Program-made: the position numbers and the translations under genes | Part shown: positions 9,816 through 20,326 of the stretch, one piece after another | How the letters are laid out: each line of letters starts with the position of its first letter | Position numbering within the stretch: position 1 is the stretch's first letter | Notes under the pieces: generated by a model | Told to the model about the DNA's origin: nothing | The model's database searches: none | What the model saw: only the letters and a program-made list of their open reading frames with translations | Assembly (NCBI RefSeq): GCF_014077505.1 | Contig: NZ_JACGWA010000001.1 | Location: 1,078,889 to 1,142,888, forward strand | Length of the DNA: 64,000 bases | Direction of reading: 5' to 3' | From: Colwellia sp. BRX10-3 | GTDB taxonomy: Bacteria; Pseudomonadota; Gammaproteobacteria; Enterobacterales; Alteromonadaceae

Positions 9816-10070
9816 CTAAATAATATAAATTAAAAAGATAATACCCGGGGTAAAAAATATATAACTCAATAATATAAAACGCCACTTACGAGGTGCATGT
9901 TTAAGCTCCATAAAGTTATCTATAATTTGCTGGGCTTTTAGAAAAACAATAAACAACGCGATAAAAGTAAGTAACCTAGGTTCATCAATCACACTTGATA
10001 TGCGTATAGATACAAGTGTTAAACTTATTAGTAACAACCAACTTAAGGTGATTTTTTTTATTGTAATCAT
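9816..10070 (-). CDS. norF: NorF-like small membrane protein (COX IV-type)
   Basis: The 84-residue protein has three hydrophobic segments (residues about 8-25, 32-50 and 65-83) and the signature QQIIDNFMELKHAPRKWR, typical of the prokaryotic cytochrome c oxidase subunit IV-like family that includes NorF. It follows norE by 28 bases, the normal norEF order. NorE and NorF support full NOR activity but are not catalytic. A paralogue of identical length lies at 15007-15261 with a matching DHFMELKQANKNLRF motif, so the cluster carries two copies. Confidence 0.8.
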   Translation of the reverse strand: MITIKKITLSWLLLISLTLVSIRISSVIDEPRLLTFIALFIVFLKAQQIIDNFMELKHAPRKWRFILLSYIFFTPGIIFLIYII

Positions 10071-10098
10071 GGTTTTTCTTAAAATTGCTTAACGTAAA

Positions 10099-10686
10099 TT
10101 AAAGAATATAGATTAAGGGAAATAAAATAATCCAGACCAAATCAACCATATGCCAATAACTTGCTCCAGCTTCAAACCCCGTAATAGACTCTTTATAGCC
10201 ACCTTTTTTAACGTTAACAGCAATACATATCAGTATAACGATACCCAATATTACGTGCAGAAAATGAAACCCGGTAATAAGAAAATACAAAGTAAAAAAT
10301 GTATTGGTTTCAATATCAATCCCCATAACAAACAACTGGTTATATTCCCATAGCTTAGTGGCCATATACACGCATGCGGCTACTATACTTAATATCAGTA
10401 AGTATACTGTCAGCTGATTTTTCCCTAAAGAAACAAATTTCAAAGACAAAACAACCAAAAAGCTACTGGTGATCAATGCTAGTGTGTTGATCAAGCCGGC
10501 AACCGTATGAAGCATACTCTTACCTGCGTGAAACATTTCACCATTGAATTGTTCAGTAACGGCAAAAGCGATAAAAAACAGTGAAAATACAGTCAGCTCA
10601 GCCAAAATAAAAAACCACATGGCTAAGTCGCCAGGCAGTCTTTTATTGATACTTTTAGGGCTAACCACCAACGATAAGTTAGACAT
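10099..10686 (-). CDS. norE: NorE, cytochrome c oxidase subunit III-like
   Basis: A 195-residue membrane protein of the heme-copper oxidase subunit III family, with five likely helices. Diagnostic stretches are LPGDLAMWFFILAELTVF near the N-terminus, TGFHFLHVILGIVIL near residue 140 and the closing ASYWHMVDLVWIILFPLIYI. In nor clusters such short subunit III proteins are NorE, an accessory protein for NOR function. Its start lies four bases from the norQ stop, so the two are tightly coupled. A second, divergent copy is found at 14381-14998. Confidence 0.88.
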   Translation of the reverse strand: MSNLSLVVSPKSINKRLPGDLAMWFFILAELTVFSLFFIAFAVTEQFNGEMFHAGKSMLHTVAGLINTLALITSSFLVVLSLKFVSLGKNQLTVYLLILSIVAACVYMATKLWEYNQLFVMGIDIETNTFFTLYFLITGFHFLHVILGIVILICIAVNVKKGGYKESITGFEAGASYWHMVDLVWIILFPLIYIL

Positions 10687-10689
10687 TAA

Positions 10690-11487
10690 TCATTCATCAA
10701 AATATATTTTTGCAACATCCATTAATGCTTTAACCGTATCAGGATCATCAGATAATGGCTCTGCTAAACAACAACGACATACATCAATCGGATTCATGCC
10801 ACTTGTCATCATTTTTGCCGCATAAATAAGTAAACGTGTTGATACCACCTCATCTAAATCATTTTTTTCTAATCGACGTAAAGATTGCGCTAATTCAATC
10901 AACTTAAAGGCTAAGTGAGGGTCGACCCCAGCTTCTTTTATTAAAATTTCTTGTTCTAACTCCGCTGTTGGGTAGCCAAACCTTAATGCAACAAAACGCT
11001 GACGGGTACTTGGTTTCATTCCTTTTAATAAATTTTGATAACCTGGATTGTACGAAACGACTAACATAAATCCTGGTGCCGCCTCAATAATTTCGCCTGT
11101 TCGCTCTAAAGGTAGCACTCTGCGGTCATCTGCTAATGGGTGCAAAACAACCGTGGTGTCTTTACGAGCTTCAACGACTTCATCTAAATAGCATATACCA
11201 CCTTCTCTAACCGCTTTTGTCAGCGGGCCATCTTGCCAATAAGTACCCTCAGGCCCAATTAAGTGCCGACCAACAAGATCTGCTGCTGTTAAATCATCAT
11301 GGCAAGCCACTGTATATAAGGGTTTATTTAACTTTTCAGCCATATGAGCAACAAAACGTGTTTTACCACACCCTGTAGGCCCCTTAATAAGTACAGGTAG
11401 TTTATGCTCAAAAGCGTATTCAAATAGTGAAGTTTCATTCGATTGCTCTTGATAAAACAGCGGTAATTTTGTGCGTTGAGTATTTAT
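10690..11487 (-). CDS. norQ: NorQ, MoxR-type AAA+ ATPase, with AUA as apparent start
   Basis: NorQ works with NorD to activate nitric oxide reductase. Read from the triplet at 11487 it has 265 residues, the usual NorQ length, with Walker A GPTGCGKT at residues 36-43, ACHDDLTAADLVGRHLIGP after it, Walker B ICYLDEV and sensor region VVSYNPGYQN. The first in-frame ATG (11343, residue 49) lies beyond Walker A, so a protein starting there could not bind ATP normally. Between the in-frame stop at 11547-11545 and that ATG there is no ATG, GTG or TTG; one CTG (residue 10) lacks a ribosome-binding site. AUA at 11487-11485 has AGAGG 8 bases upstream and is followed by Asn-Thr-Gln, so a former AUG may have mutated. 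The gene lies 74 bases after sco and 3 bases before norE. Confidence 0.75.
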   Translation of the reverse strand: MNTQRTKLPLFYQEQSNETSLFEYAFEHKLPVLIKGPTGCGKTRFVAHMAEKLNKPLYTVACHDDLTAADLVGRHLIGPEGTYWQDGPLTKAVREGGICYLDEVVEARKDTTVVLHPLADDRRVLPLERTGEIIEAAPGFMLVVSYNPGYQNLLKGMKPSTRQRFVALRFGYPTAELEQEILIKEAGVDPHLAFKLIELAQSLRRLEKNDLDEVVSTRLLIYAAKMMTSGMNPIDVCRCCLAEPLSDDPDTVKALMDVAKIYFDE

Positions 11488-11561
11488 ATTATTATCCTCT
11501 GTATACTTTTTTTGCGAAATTAAAAGCGATTCACTGACATTTGACTAAACGAGAGTATGAA

Positions 11562-12137
11562 TTACTTTTTATTTAAATTAATAGCGATCAATGCCGCCAT
11601 TTCATCTATTGGGGTGGTGTCAGAAAAGTGGGTAACATATTTACTCTGCGCATCCATCAAATAAATAACGGCACTATGGTCGTAGGTGTAGTTTTCTGAA
11701 TTAGGGTCTGTTGATTTACTAAAATATGCTCTATAGGCGCGAGCAACATTTTCAAGCTGAAGCTCTGTTCCTGTTAGCCCGACGATACTAGGGTGAAAGT
11801 TTTGCAGATAAGTCTGCAACCTCTGTGGCGAATCTCGCTCAGGATCCACGCTAATAAATATAGGCGTTATTTTCAACTCAAAGTTATCAATCTTTTGAAG
11901 CGCAGCAATCATTCTTTGTAAACCTAAAGGGCAAACATTCGGGCAATGGGTAAAACCAAAAAACACTAATGAATATTTCCCTAGATAGTTTTTTTCAGTG
12001 ACCGCATTGCCGCGATGATCTATTAGATTAAAATTGCCACCGATAAGCGATCCGCCAGTAGTTTCAGTTCCATCGAAAACGACAGCTACAGCAGACATTG
12101 AATATACGAAACACAGGATTAAACAAATTGACTTCAT
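11562..12137 (-). CDS. SCO1/SenC-family copper chaperone
   Basis: The 191-residue protein has an N-terminal signal peptide (residues 1-18) and a thioredoxin-fold SCO domain. The copper-binding residues are present: C65-PNV-C69 and H154 in YDHSAVIYLMD, together with SVDPERDSP near residue 97. SCO proteins deliver copper to CuA sites or reduce disulfides in the periplasm. Here the gene overlaps the stop of nirV by four bases and follows nirK, a copper enzyme. Supplying copper to NirK is therefore a reasonable inference, though not shown. Both translational coupling and location indicate it belongs to the nirK unit. Confidence 0.88.
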   Translation of the reverse strand: MKSICLILCFVYSMSAVAVVFDGTETTGGSLIGGNFNLIDHRGNAVTEKNYLGKYSLVFFGFTHCPNVCPLGLQRMIAALQKIDNFELKITPIFISVDPERDSPQRLQTYLQNFHPSIVGLTGTELQLENVARAYRAYFSKSTDPNSENYTYDHSAVIYLMDAQSKYVTHFSDTTPIDEMAALIAINLNKK

Positions 12138-12931
12138 TTTTTCTCTTCCAGTACCAGCCTAAAACCTAAATTTGCAGCTGGCTGTAACGTTGCACACCCG
12201 CCATTGTAGGTATCATTAATAAAATCAGGAATATGTGCTCTGTTTTCACCTTGCACTATTCTTGTTGTACACGCATCAGGAGAATTTATCGCCGCTACAG
12301 TCTGAGGTTTTAATTTATTCGCTTTTGATGCATACCAACAAGTTAATGTCCATTCCCAGACATTACCTTGAAAGTCAGCAAGGCCCCAATAATTTTCCTT
12401 AAATGAACCTAATGGCATAGTCTTTTTAGAAATTCTACGTATTTTTTCTAGCGATGAGTAATCATATAGAATTTCTAAATTACGATGATCTTTACCCATA
12501 TATGCCGCATAAACCCACTCTTCTTCTGTAGGCAGCCGATAAGCTTTTCCGGTATATGATGAATACCATTTAGAAAATTGATAAGCATCATGCCAATTAA
12601 CTCTAACAACAGGCGAATCAAGTGTTTCTCCCGCGCGGATTGTTGCAGGCCTATTGCAGCCTTTCAATGTGAAACATAGGTTCCAAAGACTGTTGCTGAC
12701 TTCGAATTTACCAATATAAACTGCTGACTCAAATACGACTTCCTTTTCATAATATCCTAGTTTGAAAAAGTTATTATCTGGAATGTACAAGGTATAGCGC
12801 CCTTTAGGCACTTTAATAGTTTGATAGAGCATTGGTGCAGCGCTTTTATCTGCTAACGTGGCGTTAGACACGGATGTGTGTAACGCCATAAATAGCGCGA
12901 TTAAAAAAGTAATTGCTTTTTTAAAGCCCAT
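12134..12931 (-). CDS. nirV: NirV-like formylglycine-generating-enzyme family protein
   Basis: The 265-residue protein has a signal peptide (residues 1-24) and a formylglycine-generating enzyme/SUMF1-like domain. Motifs include FEVSNSLWNLC, SPVVRVNWHDAYQFSKWYS, YRLPTEEEWVYAAYMG, WGLADFQGNVWEWTLTCW and a C-terminal LGFRLV. Genes of this family directly following nirK are called nirV; their role is unproven. The gap to nirK is three bases and the stop overlaps the SCO gene, so nirK-nirV-sco are translationally linked. Whether it modifies a cysteine, or is only structural, cannot be told from sequence. Confidence 0.85.
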   Translation of the reverse strand: MGFKKAITFLIALFMALHTSVSNATLADKSAAPMLYQTIKVPKGRYTLYIPDNNFFKLGYYEKEVVFESAVYIGKFEVSNSLWNLCFTLKGCNRPATIRAGETLDSPVVRVNWHDAYQFSKWYSSYTGKAYRLPTEEEWVYAAYMGKDHRNLEILYDYSSLEKIRRISKKTMPLGSFKENYWGLADFQGNVWEWTLTCWYASKANKLKPQTVAAINSPDACTTRIVQGENRAHIPDFINDTYNGGCATLQPAANLGFRLVLEEKK

Positions 12932-12934
12932 CGG

Positions 12935-14029
12935 CTATTTCTGAATCGGACGAGGTTTTACTAATTGCTCCATCAGATCATTATCCCATTCACCTTGCAC
13001 TTTAAAGTGAGCAGTAGCGCCTTTTAATACCGCTTCAATTAAATTATGGTTCACATAGGCATAGGTGCCTGGCTGCTTGAATGTATAGAGTGCTGCTCCA
13101 GCGCTGCCGCCTGCAATAAACCAAGTTTCTAAATCTAGTTGTGGTGGATTATTAAATGATCCTCTCTCCCATACATAATCGCCATGGCCGCCAATTAAAT
13201 GAGGTCTAGTATCATAATTAGCTTGAGAGTGAACGATAAGCACGGTCTCGCCTACGTTTGCCTTCATCGCATTTTCACCTGTCAGTGCGCCAACCTTACC
13301 GTTGAAGACAATGTGTGTTGGGATTAAGCCTTTCATCACTTCTAATTCATCTGCCATGCCAGCCGCTGGTGAAGAATATTTTTTGTATTGACCGTTTTCA
13401 TCTTGTGGGATGTAGAAGTCTTGTTCTCCAACATAATATGAACGGTCATAAGTTAATTTTTTGCCTTTACCGTCAGATAAGCCTTCTTTTGGTAATACCA
13501 TAATGGCACCATTCATGCCGTGCACCACATGCCAAGGGATCATAATGCCACCAGGAGCACAGTGATACACAAAGACACCAGGTTTTGTCGCTTTAAACCT
13601 AAGTACAACTTCTTCACCTGGGGCTACGTCCGTTAATGCTCCGCCACCTAACGCACCAGTTGCCGCATGAAAGTCAATATTGTGTGGCATAGAACTACTT
13701 GTTGCATTAACTAGGGTAAGCTCTATGTAGTCGTCTTGGTGGGCTACAATCATGGGACCTGGCATACTGCCATTATAGGTAAATGCCCAGATCTCAGTCC
13801 CTTGGTCATCGATAACCATTTTCTTTTCTTCCACGACCATACGAACTTGAACAACTTTCTGTCCTTTTGACACTTGATCATGCTCTGGTAACATCGGTGG
13901 GTTAACTAATTTTTGCGTCACTCGAGGTAATTTACTGATATCTGTTTGTGCTTTTGCTTGCGTAGAAATTGAAAGACCAATCAAACAGCCAACAATCAAT
14001 AGCGATGTACTTATATTTTTAATATTCAT
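12935..14029 (-). CDS. nirK: Copper-containing nitrite reductase NirK
   Basis: The 364-residue protein has a signal peptide (residues 1-27) and two cupredoxin domains; it reduces nitrite to NO in the periplasm. Type 1 copper ligands are H116, C157, H167 and M172 (motifs [23 protein letters not shown]). Type 2 copper ligands include H121 and H156, with a third histidine at H328 in YVNHNLIEA. The catalytic aspartate is D119 and the active-site isoleucine region is [11 protein letters not shown]. One extra residue lies between the type 1 Cys and His compared with the classical CAPEGMVPWH form, a known variant. It heads the minus-strand nir-nor cluster, 170 bases from a perfect FNR-type palindrome. 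Confidence 0.96.
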   Translation of the reverse strand: MNIKNISTSLLIVGCLIGLSISTQAKAQTDISKLPRVTQKLVNPPMLPEHDQVSKGQKVVQVRMVVEEKKMVIDDQGTEIWAFTYNGSMPGPMIVAHQDDYIELTLVNATSSSMPHNIDFHAATGALGGGALTDVAPGEEVVLRFKATKPGVFVYHCAPGGIMIPWHVVHGMNGAIMVLPKEGLSDGKGKKLTYDRSYYVGEQDFYIPQDENGQYKKYSSPAAGMADELEVMKGLIPTHIVFNGKVGALTGENAMKANVGETVLIVHSQANYDTRPHLIGGHGDYVWERGSFNNPPQLDLETWFIAGGSAGAALYTFKQPGTYAYVNHNLIEAVLKGATAHFKVQGEWDNDLMEQLVKPRPIQK

Positions 14030-14380
14030 GTTTATTTAACCTTTTTTTCTTTAAAAGCGCCTAATGTTAGGAGGTTAATTAAAGTATCCAATAGAAAATA
14101 AATAACGCTTACTTTCATTTGAAGTATTAATTGCCGCTACTTTTAGTCAATGATAGTTCCACTAAACATAATATACATGCAGTTAATATTAGTAATATTG
14201 ATGTGTATCAAACAACAGCATCAAAGAAGTAGTAGAGTCTATTATTAATAGTTAAACAAACCTTCTTCATTTAATGCTTTATATTTTTTTGCTATAAATG
14301 ATGTAAAAAAAACGCTTAATAAGCAGTCATTATGTGGTTGTTATACTTCTAACCCTAGCGCACGATACCTAACCAATAAT
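14030..14380. other. Divergent intergenic region nirK / second norE
   Basis: The 351-base AT-rich region separates nirK (minus) from the second norE-like gene (plus). It contains the FNR-type palindrome almost exactly in the middle, a leader of about 134 bases for nirK, and no open frame that I can support. Confidence 0.7.
14170..14211 (-). promoter_or_regulatory. Class II FNR/DNR-type promoter of nirK
   Basis: TTGATGTGTATCAA at 14198-14211 is a perfect match to TTGAT-N4-ATCAA. In the nirK direction exactly 22 bases separate it from a TATATT hexamer (14175-14170), the geometry of FNR-family activation at -41.5, giving a start near 14163. In the other direction a TATTAT lies 28 bases from the box, six more than ideal, so the box may serve the divergent genes less directly. 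FNR, ANR, DNR and NNR share this consensus, so the sequence does not say which regulator acts. Confidence 0.8.
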
Positions 14381-14998
14381 ATGAAAAATCAACACTTAAC
14401 TAGTTCTCTTAATATTTTTCCAAAGTCTTGGAGTGAAGAAAGCGCAGGACGAGTGCCAGGCAATATCCCAATTTGGGTGGGCATACTGTCAGAGCTCACT
14501 GAGTTTGGGATTTTTTTCGTTGCATATTTTATTGCAAAATTTTATTACCCTAATGAATTTATTTCAGGACAACAAAGTCTCAACACTGCTTTAGGGGTGA
14601 CAAATACCGTCATATTATTATTTAGTAGTTATTTTATGGCCAAGGCCATGTGCTTTATTCGTGTTGATAATAAAGCAAAATGCGAACGCTATTTGTGGCT
14701 TGCTTTAAGTTGTGGATGTTTGTATTTATTGATAAAAACATGGGAATTCCATTGGAACGACCTGCAAGGATTTACTAGTAATACCAGTGAATTTTTTACT
14801 GTTTACTACTATATGACATTTAATCACTTTTTACATGTTGGATGGGCATCTTGCGCGATTTTATGGGTAATATATCGATTAAGAAACGGCGCATATTGTG
14901 CTAAAGAAAATTCAGGACTAGAAGCATTAGCCGTCTATTGGCACATGATAGATTTAATGTGGATACTCATTTTTCCATTATTATACGTACTCAGATAG
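14381..14998 (+). CDS. Second NorE-like subunit III protein
   Basis: A 205-residue membrane protein of the cytochrome c oxidase subunit III family. It shares the layout of the norE product at 10099-10686: VPGNIPIWVGILSELTEFG against LPGDLAMWFFILAELTVF, FNHFLHVGWA against FHFLHVILG, and a C-terminal VYWHMIDLMWILIFPLLYVL that is nearly the same. The rest differs widely, so this is an old duplication or separate acquisition, not a recent copy. It faces away from nirK and is followed by a NorF-like gene eight bases later. It may be an alternative accessory subunit for the same NOR; that is inference. Confidence 0.8.
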   Translation: MKNQHLTSSLNIFPKSWSEESAGRVPGNIPIWVGILSELTEFGIFFVAYFIAKFYYPNEFISGQQSLNTALGVTNTVILLFSSYFMAKAMCFIRVDNKAKCERYLWLALSCGCLYLLIKTWEFHWNDLQGFTSNTSEFFTVYYYMTFNHFLHVGWASCAILWVIYRLRNGAYCAKENSGLEALAVYWHMIDLMWILIFPLLYVLR

Positions 14999-15006
14999 GA
15001 CAATTA

Positions 15007-15261
15007 ATGAAAGTTTTTGGAAAACTCGAAATTTATTTAACTGCGCTGATTGCTATCACACTATTTAATACTTTTTTGGGTGAACAATTTGCATCAACCA
15101 CTTTAGTCAATTGCCTAATTGCCCTTACGGTAACGTACAAAGGTTTTACTGTTATCGATCATTTTATGGAACTAAAGCAAGCAAATAAAAATTTACGATT
15201 TTTAATGCGGCTCTATTTTATTACCTTCCCGTCACTTATTATTATTAGCGCCTTTTACTAG
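15007..15261 (+). CDS. Second NorF-like small membrane protein
   Basis: An 84-residue protein from the ATG at 15007, which is preceded by AGGA at a suitable distance; a longer reading from 14938 would overlap the preceding gene in another frame. Three hydrophobic segments and the motif DHFMELKQANKNLRF place it in the same COX IV-like family as the norF product at 9816-10070, with identical length. It directly follows the second norE-like gene, reproducing the norE-norF order. Confidence 0.75.
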   Translation: MKVFGKLEIYLTALIAITLFNTFLGEQFASTTLVNCLIALTVTYKGFTVIDHFMELKQANKNLRFLMRLYFITFPSLIIISAFY

Positions 15262-15352
15262 CCTACGGATTATTGTTATTTCCAAAAGTGTCCCGAAAAT
15301 CCAGTAGGTGTTGAACAAAAAGTGATTGAATATTTTAAAAATTAAGCACAAT

Positions 15353-15391
15353 AAAAAAGCGACTGTTACCGAAGTAAAAGTCGCTTTTTTT
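15353..15391. terminator. Bidirectional terminator between norF2 and atpC
   Basis: AAAAAAGCGACT and AGTCGCTTTTTT form a perfect 12-base stem with a 14-base loop, flanked by A- and T-runs on both strands. It sits between the convergent second norEF pair and the end of the atp operon and can serve both. Confidence 0.85.
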
Positions 15392-15413
15392 GATCACTAA
15401 AACTTAGTGTTAG

Positions 15414-15833
15414 CTAGTTTTTGCTTGAAGCCTGTATGACACGTAATTGTGCGACAGCGCGAGCTAATTCAGAAGCAGCTTCAGCATAATCGACGTCACC
15501 GCCATGATCATTTAAGTGCTTCTCTGCTCGCTCTTTTGCTTCTAGTGCTTTTTGTTCATCCAAATCAGCAACACGTATAGCAACATCGGCTAAAACGGTC
15601 ACATTGTTTGGTTGTACTTCGAGCATACCGCCAGAAAGATAGATAATTTCTTCTACGCCATCTTGCTTAACGATTCTTGCCATACCAGGTTTTAGTGAGG
15701 TCAGTAAAGGAGCATGCCCTGGCATAATGCCTAGTTCACCTTCACTACCTGTTATCTGTAATGATTCAATGCTACCAGAGAATAATTCCTCTTCTGCACT
15801 TACAACATTAAGATTTACAGTTGGTATTGCCAT
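15414..15833 (-). CDS. atpC: ATP synthase epsilon subunit
   Basis: The 139-residue subunit couples and restrains rotation in the F1 sector. The N-terminal beta-sandwich is recognisable from [30 protein letters not shown] and [21 protein letters not shown]-terminal helical hairpin follows (residues about 88-137), rich in Ala and Glu. It is the last gene of the atp operon, 57 bases after atpD and directly before the shared terminator. Confidence 0.96.
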   Translation of the reverse strand: MAIPTVNLNVVSAEEELFSGSIESLQITGSEGELGIMPGHAPLLTSLKPGMARIVKQDGVEEIIYLSGGMLEVQPNNVTVLADVAIRVADLDEQKALEAKERAEKHLNDHGGDVDYAEAASELARAVAQLRVIQASSKN

Positions 15834-15890
15834 TTTGACCTCCTAATTGGTGACTAATCTACTTATTCAGTAAATAGTCACCAGCCGTCA

Positions 15891-17300
<1,410 letters not shown>

Positions 17301-17333
17301 TTATTTACTAAAAAATAAACAAAGAACCTTTGC

Positions 17334-18194
17334 TTATACCGCTGCTGCACCAGCACAAATTTCACCCAATTCTTGAGTAATACTTGCTTGACGCGCTTTG
17401 TTGTATACCAATTGTAAATCATCAATTAAGTCACCCGCGTTATCAGTTGCAGATTTCATTGCAACCATACGAGCGGCTTGTTCACATGCGAGGTTTTCAA
17501 CCACACCTTGATATACTTGAGATTCCGTATAACGAACTAACAAATGTTCAAGTATTGCTTGAGCATCAGGTTCGTAAATGTAATCCCAGCGATGCTTAAT
17601 AGCGTCATCATCTGACTTAGGCAAAGGTAAAAGTTGATCGATTGTCGGTTTTTGCGTCATGGTATTAACAAATTTGTTATATACAATGAACAATCTGTCA
17701 ATCTCACCATTATCATAGGCATCTAACATCACCTTTACACTACCAACTAAGTCAGTAAGTGAAGGGTTGTCACCTAATCCCGAAATTTGTGAAACGACTT
17801 TGGCACCCATATTGTTGAAAAAAGACGTAGCTTTAGAACCCACTACGGCAAATTCAACTTCGGCGCCTGCTGTTTGCTGTTTACCAGCATCAGCAAGTAC
17901 TTTTTTAAACAAATTAATGTTTAAACCACCACACAAACCACGGTCTGTTGAGACTACGATATAACCTACGCGCTTAGCTTCACGTTCTTCCATATAAGGA
18001 TGACGATATTCTAAATTACCGAGCGCGATGTGACCGATCACATTTCGCATATTTTCAGCGTATGGACGAGAAGCAGCCATGCTATCTTGCGCTTTGCGCA
18101 TTTTGCTTGCTGCAACCATTTCCATCGCACTGGTGATCTTCTGTGTATTTTTTACACTTCCGATCTTCGATTTTATCTCTTTACCACCGGCCAT
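17334..18194 (-). CDS. atpG: ATP synthase gamma subunit
   Basis: A 286-residue central-stalk subunit. The conserved N-terminal coiled-coil start [20 protein letters not shown] and KMRKAQDSM are present, as are [17 protein letters not shown] near residue 80 and the C-terminal coil with [15 protein letters not shown] and [16 protein letters not shown]. It rotates inside the alpha-beta hexamer and is flanked by atpA and atpD in the standard order. Confidence 0.97.
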   Translation of the reverse strand: MAGGKEIKSKIGSVKNTQKITSAMEMVAASKMRKAQDSMAASRPYAENMRNVIGHIALGNLEYRHPYMEEREAKRVGYIVVSTDRGLCGGLNINLFKKVLADAGKQQTAGAEVEFAVVGSKATSFFNNMGAKVVSQISGLGDNPSLTDLVGSVKVMLDAYDNGEIDRLFIVYNKFVNTMTQKPTIDQLLPLPKSDDDAIKHRWDYIYEPDAQAILEHLLVRYTESQVYQGVVENLACEQAARMVAMKSATDNAGDLIDDLQLVYNKARQASITQELGEICAGAAAV

Positions 18195-18223
18195 GACTAT
18201 TCTCCCCGAAAAGGTTAACTAAA

Positions 18224-19765
18224 TTACCAAGTTTGGGTAGCTTTGAAAGCTTCAATCGCTTTCGCTAAACCAGACTCGATATCTTTGTTATAGTCGCCTT
18301 TTTCATTGATAGTAGCCATCAACTCAGCGTGATCATTGTTTACGTATGAACGTAATGCATCTTCAAAATCAACAACTTTGTTGATTGCGATATCATTTAA
18401 AAAGCCTTTTTCTGCGGCAAATAAAGATACAGCTGTTTCAGCAATTGACAATGGGCTGTATTGCTTTTGCTTCATCAATTCAGTAACACGTTGACCATGC
18501 TCTAATTGAGCACGTGTAGCGTCATCTAAATCTGAGGCAAATTGAGCAAACGCTGCTAATTCGGCATATTGTGCTAATGCTAAACGTATACCACCACCTA
18601 ACTTCTTGATGATTTTAGTTTGAGCAGCACCACCAACACGAGATACAGAAATACCGGCGTTAACAGCAGGACGAATACCTGAGTTAAATAGGCTAGATTC
18701 TAAGAAAATCTGACCATCGGTAATTGAGATTACGTTAGTTGGTACGAATGCAGATACATCACCCGCTTGCGTTTCAATGATAGGTAATGCTGTTAAAGAA
18801 CCTGTTTTTCCTTTAACTGCGCCTTTCGTGAAACGTTCAACGTATGCTTCGTTTACACGAGCAGCACGTTCAAGTAAACGACTGTGAAGATAGAAAACGT
18901 CACCTGGGTAAGCTTCACGACCTGGCGGGCGACGTAAAAGTAATGAAATTTGACGGTAAGCAACTGCTTGCTTTGACAAATCATCATATACGATTAGTGC
19001 ATCTTCACCACGATCTCGGAAGTATTCACCCATAGTACAGCCAGAATATGCTGACAAGTACTGTAGTGCGGCTGCTTCAGAAGCACCAGCAACAACAACG
19101 ATAGTATTATCTAACGCGCCGTGCTCTTCTAATGAGCGAACTAAGTTAGCAACAGTAGAGGCTTTTTGGCCAATAGCTACATATACACACTTAATACCGG
19201 TGTTTTTCTGATTGATGATTGCATCTAATGCGATTGCAGATTTACCAATTTGACGGTCACCAATGATAAGTTCACGTTGGCCACGCCCAATTGGAATCAT
19301 TGCATCGATTGATTTAATACCTGTTTGTACAGGTTCATCAACAGATTTACGATCGATTACACCCGGAGCTACCATTTCAACTGGAGAGAAACCATCGTTT
19401 TCGATAGGTCCTTTACCGTCGATTGGTTCACCAAGGGTATTGACAACGCGGCCTAATAAGCCACGTCCTACTGGTACTTCTAAAATACGACCAGTACATT
19501 TTACTTTAACGCCTTCAGCTAGATCCGCATAAGGACCCATAACTACCGCACCGACCGAATCACGGTCAAGGTTTAAAGCGATAGCAAAGCGATTGCCAGG
19601 AAGTTCAATCATCTCACCTTGCATAACATCTGCAAGACCATGAATACGAATGATACCGTCAGTTACAGAAACGATAGTACCTTCATTACGAGCTTCACTA
19701 ACTACGTCAAACTGTTCAATACGACTCTTGATCAGTTCAGCGATTTCAGTGGAATTCAGTTGCAT
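18224..19765 (-). CDS. atpA: ATP synthase alpha subunit
   Basis: The 513-residue regulatory nucleotide-binding subunit of F1 has Walker [16 protein letters not shown] near residue 169, [20 protein letters not shown] and the family signature [17 protein letters not shown]. The length is the same as in E. coli. The N-terminal [14 protein letters not shown] segment contacts the delta subunit. It lies 29 bases upstream of atpG and 13 bases after atpH. Confidence 0.98.
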   Translation of the reverse strand: MQLNSTEIAELIKSRIEQFDVVSEARNEGTIVSVTDGIIRIHGLADVMQGEMIELPGNRFAIALNLDRDSVGAVVMGPYADLAEGVKVKCTGRILEVPVGRGLLGRVVNTLGEPIDGKGPIENDGFSPVEMVAPGVIDRKSVDEPVQTGIKSIDAMIPIGRGQRELIIGDRQIGKSAIALDAIINQKNTGIKCVYVAIGQKASTVANLVRSLEEHGALDNTIVVVAGASEAAALQYLSAYSGCTMGEYFRDRGEDALIVYDDLSKQAVAYRQISLLLRRPPGREAYPGDVFYLHSRLLERAARVNEAYVERFTKGAVKGKTGSLTALPIIETQAGDVSAFVPTNVISITDGQIFLESSLFNSGIRPAVNAGISVSRVGGAAQTKIIKKLGGGIRLALAQYAELAAFAQFASDLDDATRAQLEHGQRVTELMKQKQYSPLSIAETAVSLFAAEKGFLNDIAINKVVDFEDALRSYVNNDHAELMATINEKGDYNKDIESGLAKAIEAFKATQTW

Positions 19766-19778
19766 ACTCTGTTCCCCG

Positions 19779-20312
19779 TTAGGATTGCATTGTTGTTGCT
19801 AAGCGGCTCAATTTACCTCGTACTGAACCATCTATTACCATGTCACCAGCTTTTATTACTAAGCCAGAGACTACGTTTGCATCAATATTACAATTAAGTT
19901 TTACTTTTCGAGCCAAACGCTTTTCAAGCGCAGCGCATAATGTAGTTTCTTGTTCTGCCGTTAATTCAACAGCAGACGTTACATCCACAGAAATTATTTT
20001 CTCATGTTCCGCTTTTAGTTCGCGAAACTGAGTAACAACTTGTGGTAGCACCAATAAACGTTGATTTTCAGCCATAACTTTAATTAAGTTTTGGCCATTA
20101 CTATCAAGTTGAACATCACAGACTTTCAAAAAAATGTCTTGTGATTGTTCTACTGACGCGCCACCAGAAAGATAATCTTTAATGGTGGTGTCGTTAGCAA
20201 CTTCTGCAGCGAATACTAGCATTTCTAACCAGTTTTCTACTGCATTTGCTTCGATAGCAAAATCAAACGCCGCTTTAGCGTAGGGACGAGCGATGGTTGT
20301 CAATTCAGACAT
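19779..20312 (-). CDS. atpH: ATP synthase delta subunit
   Basis: A 177-residue peripheral-stalk subunit that links the b dimer to the top of F1. It shows the N-terminal [14 protein letters not shown] and the C-terminal signature [20 protein letters not shown]. It sits between atpF and atpA with gaps of 14 and 13 bases. Confidence 0.96.
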   Translation of the reverse strand: MSELTTIARPYAKAAFDFAIEANAVENWLEMLVFAAEVANDTTIKDYLSGGASVEQSQDIFLKVCDVQLDSNGQNLIKVMAENQRLLVLPQVVTQFRELKAEHEKIISVDVTSAVELTAEQETTLCAALEKRLARKVKLNCNIDANVVSGLVIKAGDMVIDGSVRGKLSRLATTMQS

Positions 20313-20326
20313 AAGCTCATTTCCCT

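Noticed and set aside
11341..11343. ATG at 11343 as the norQ start
   Set aside because: It would remove the Walker A motif and 48 conserved-looking residues, leaving an ATPase that could not bind nucleotide properly.
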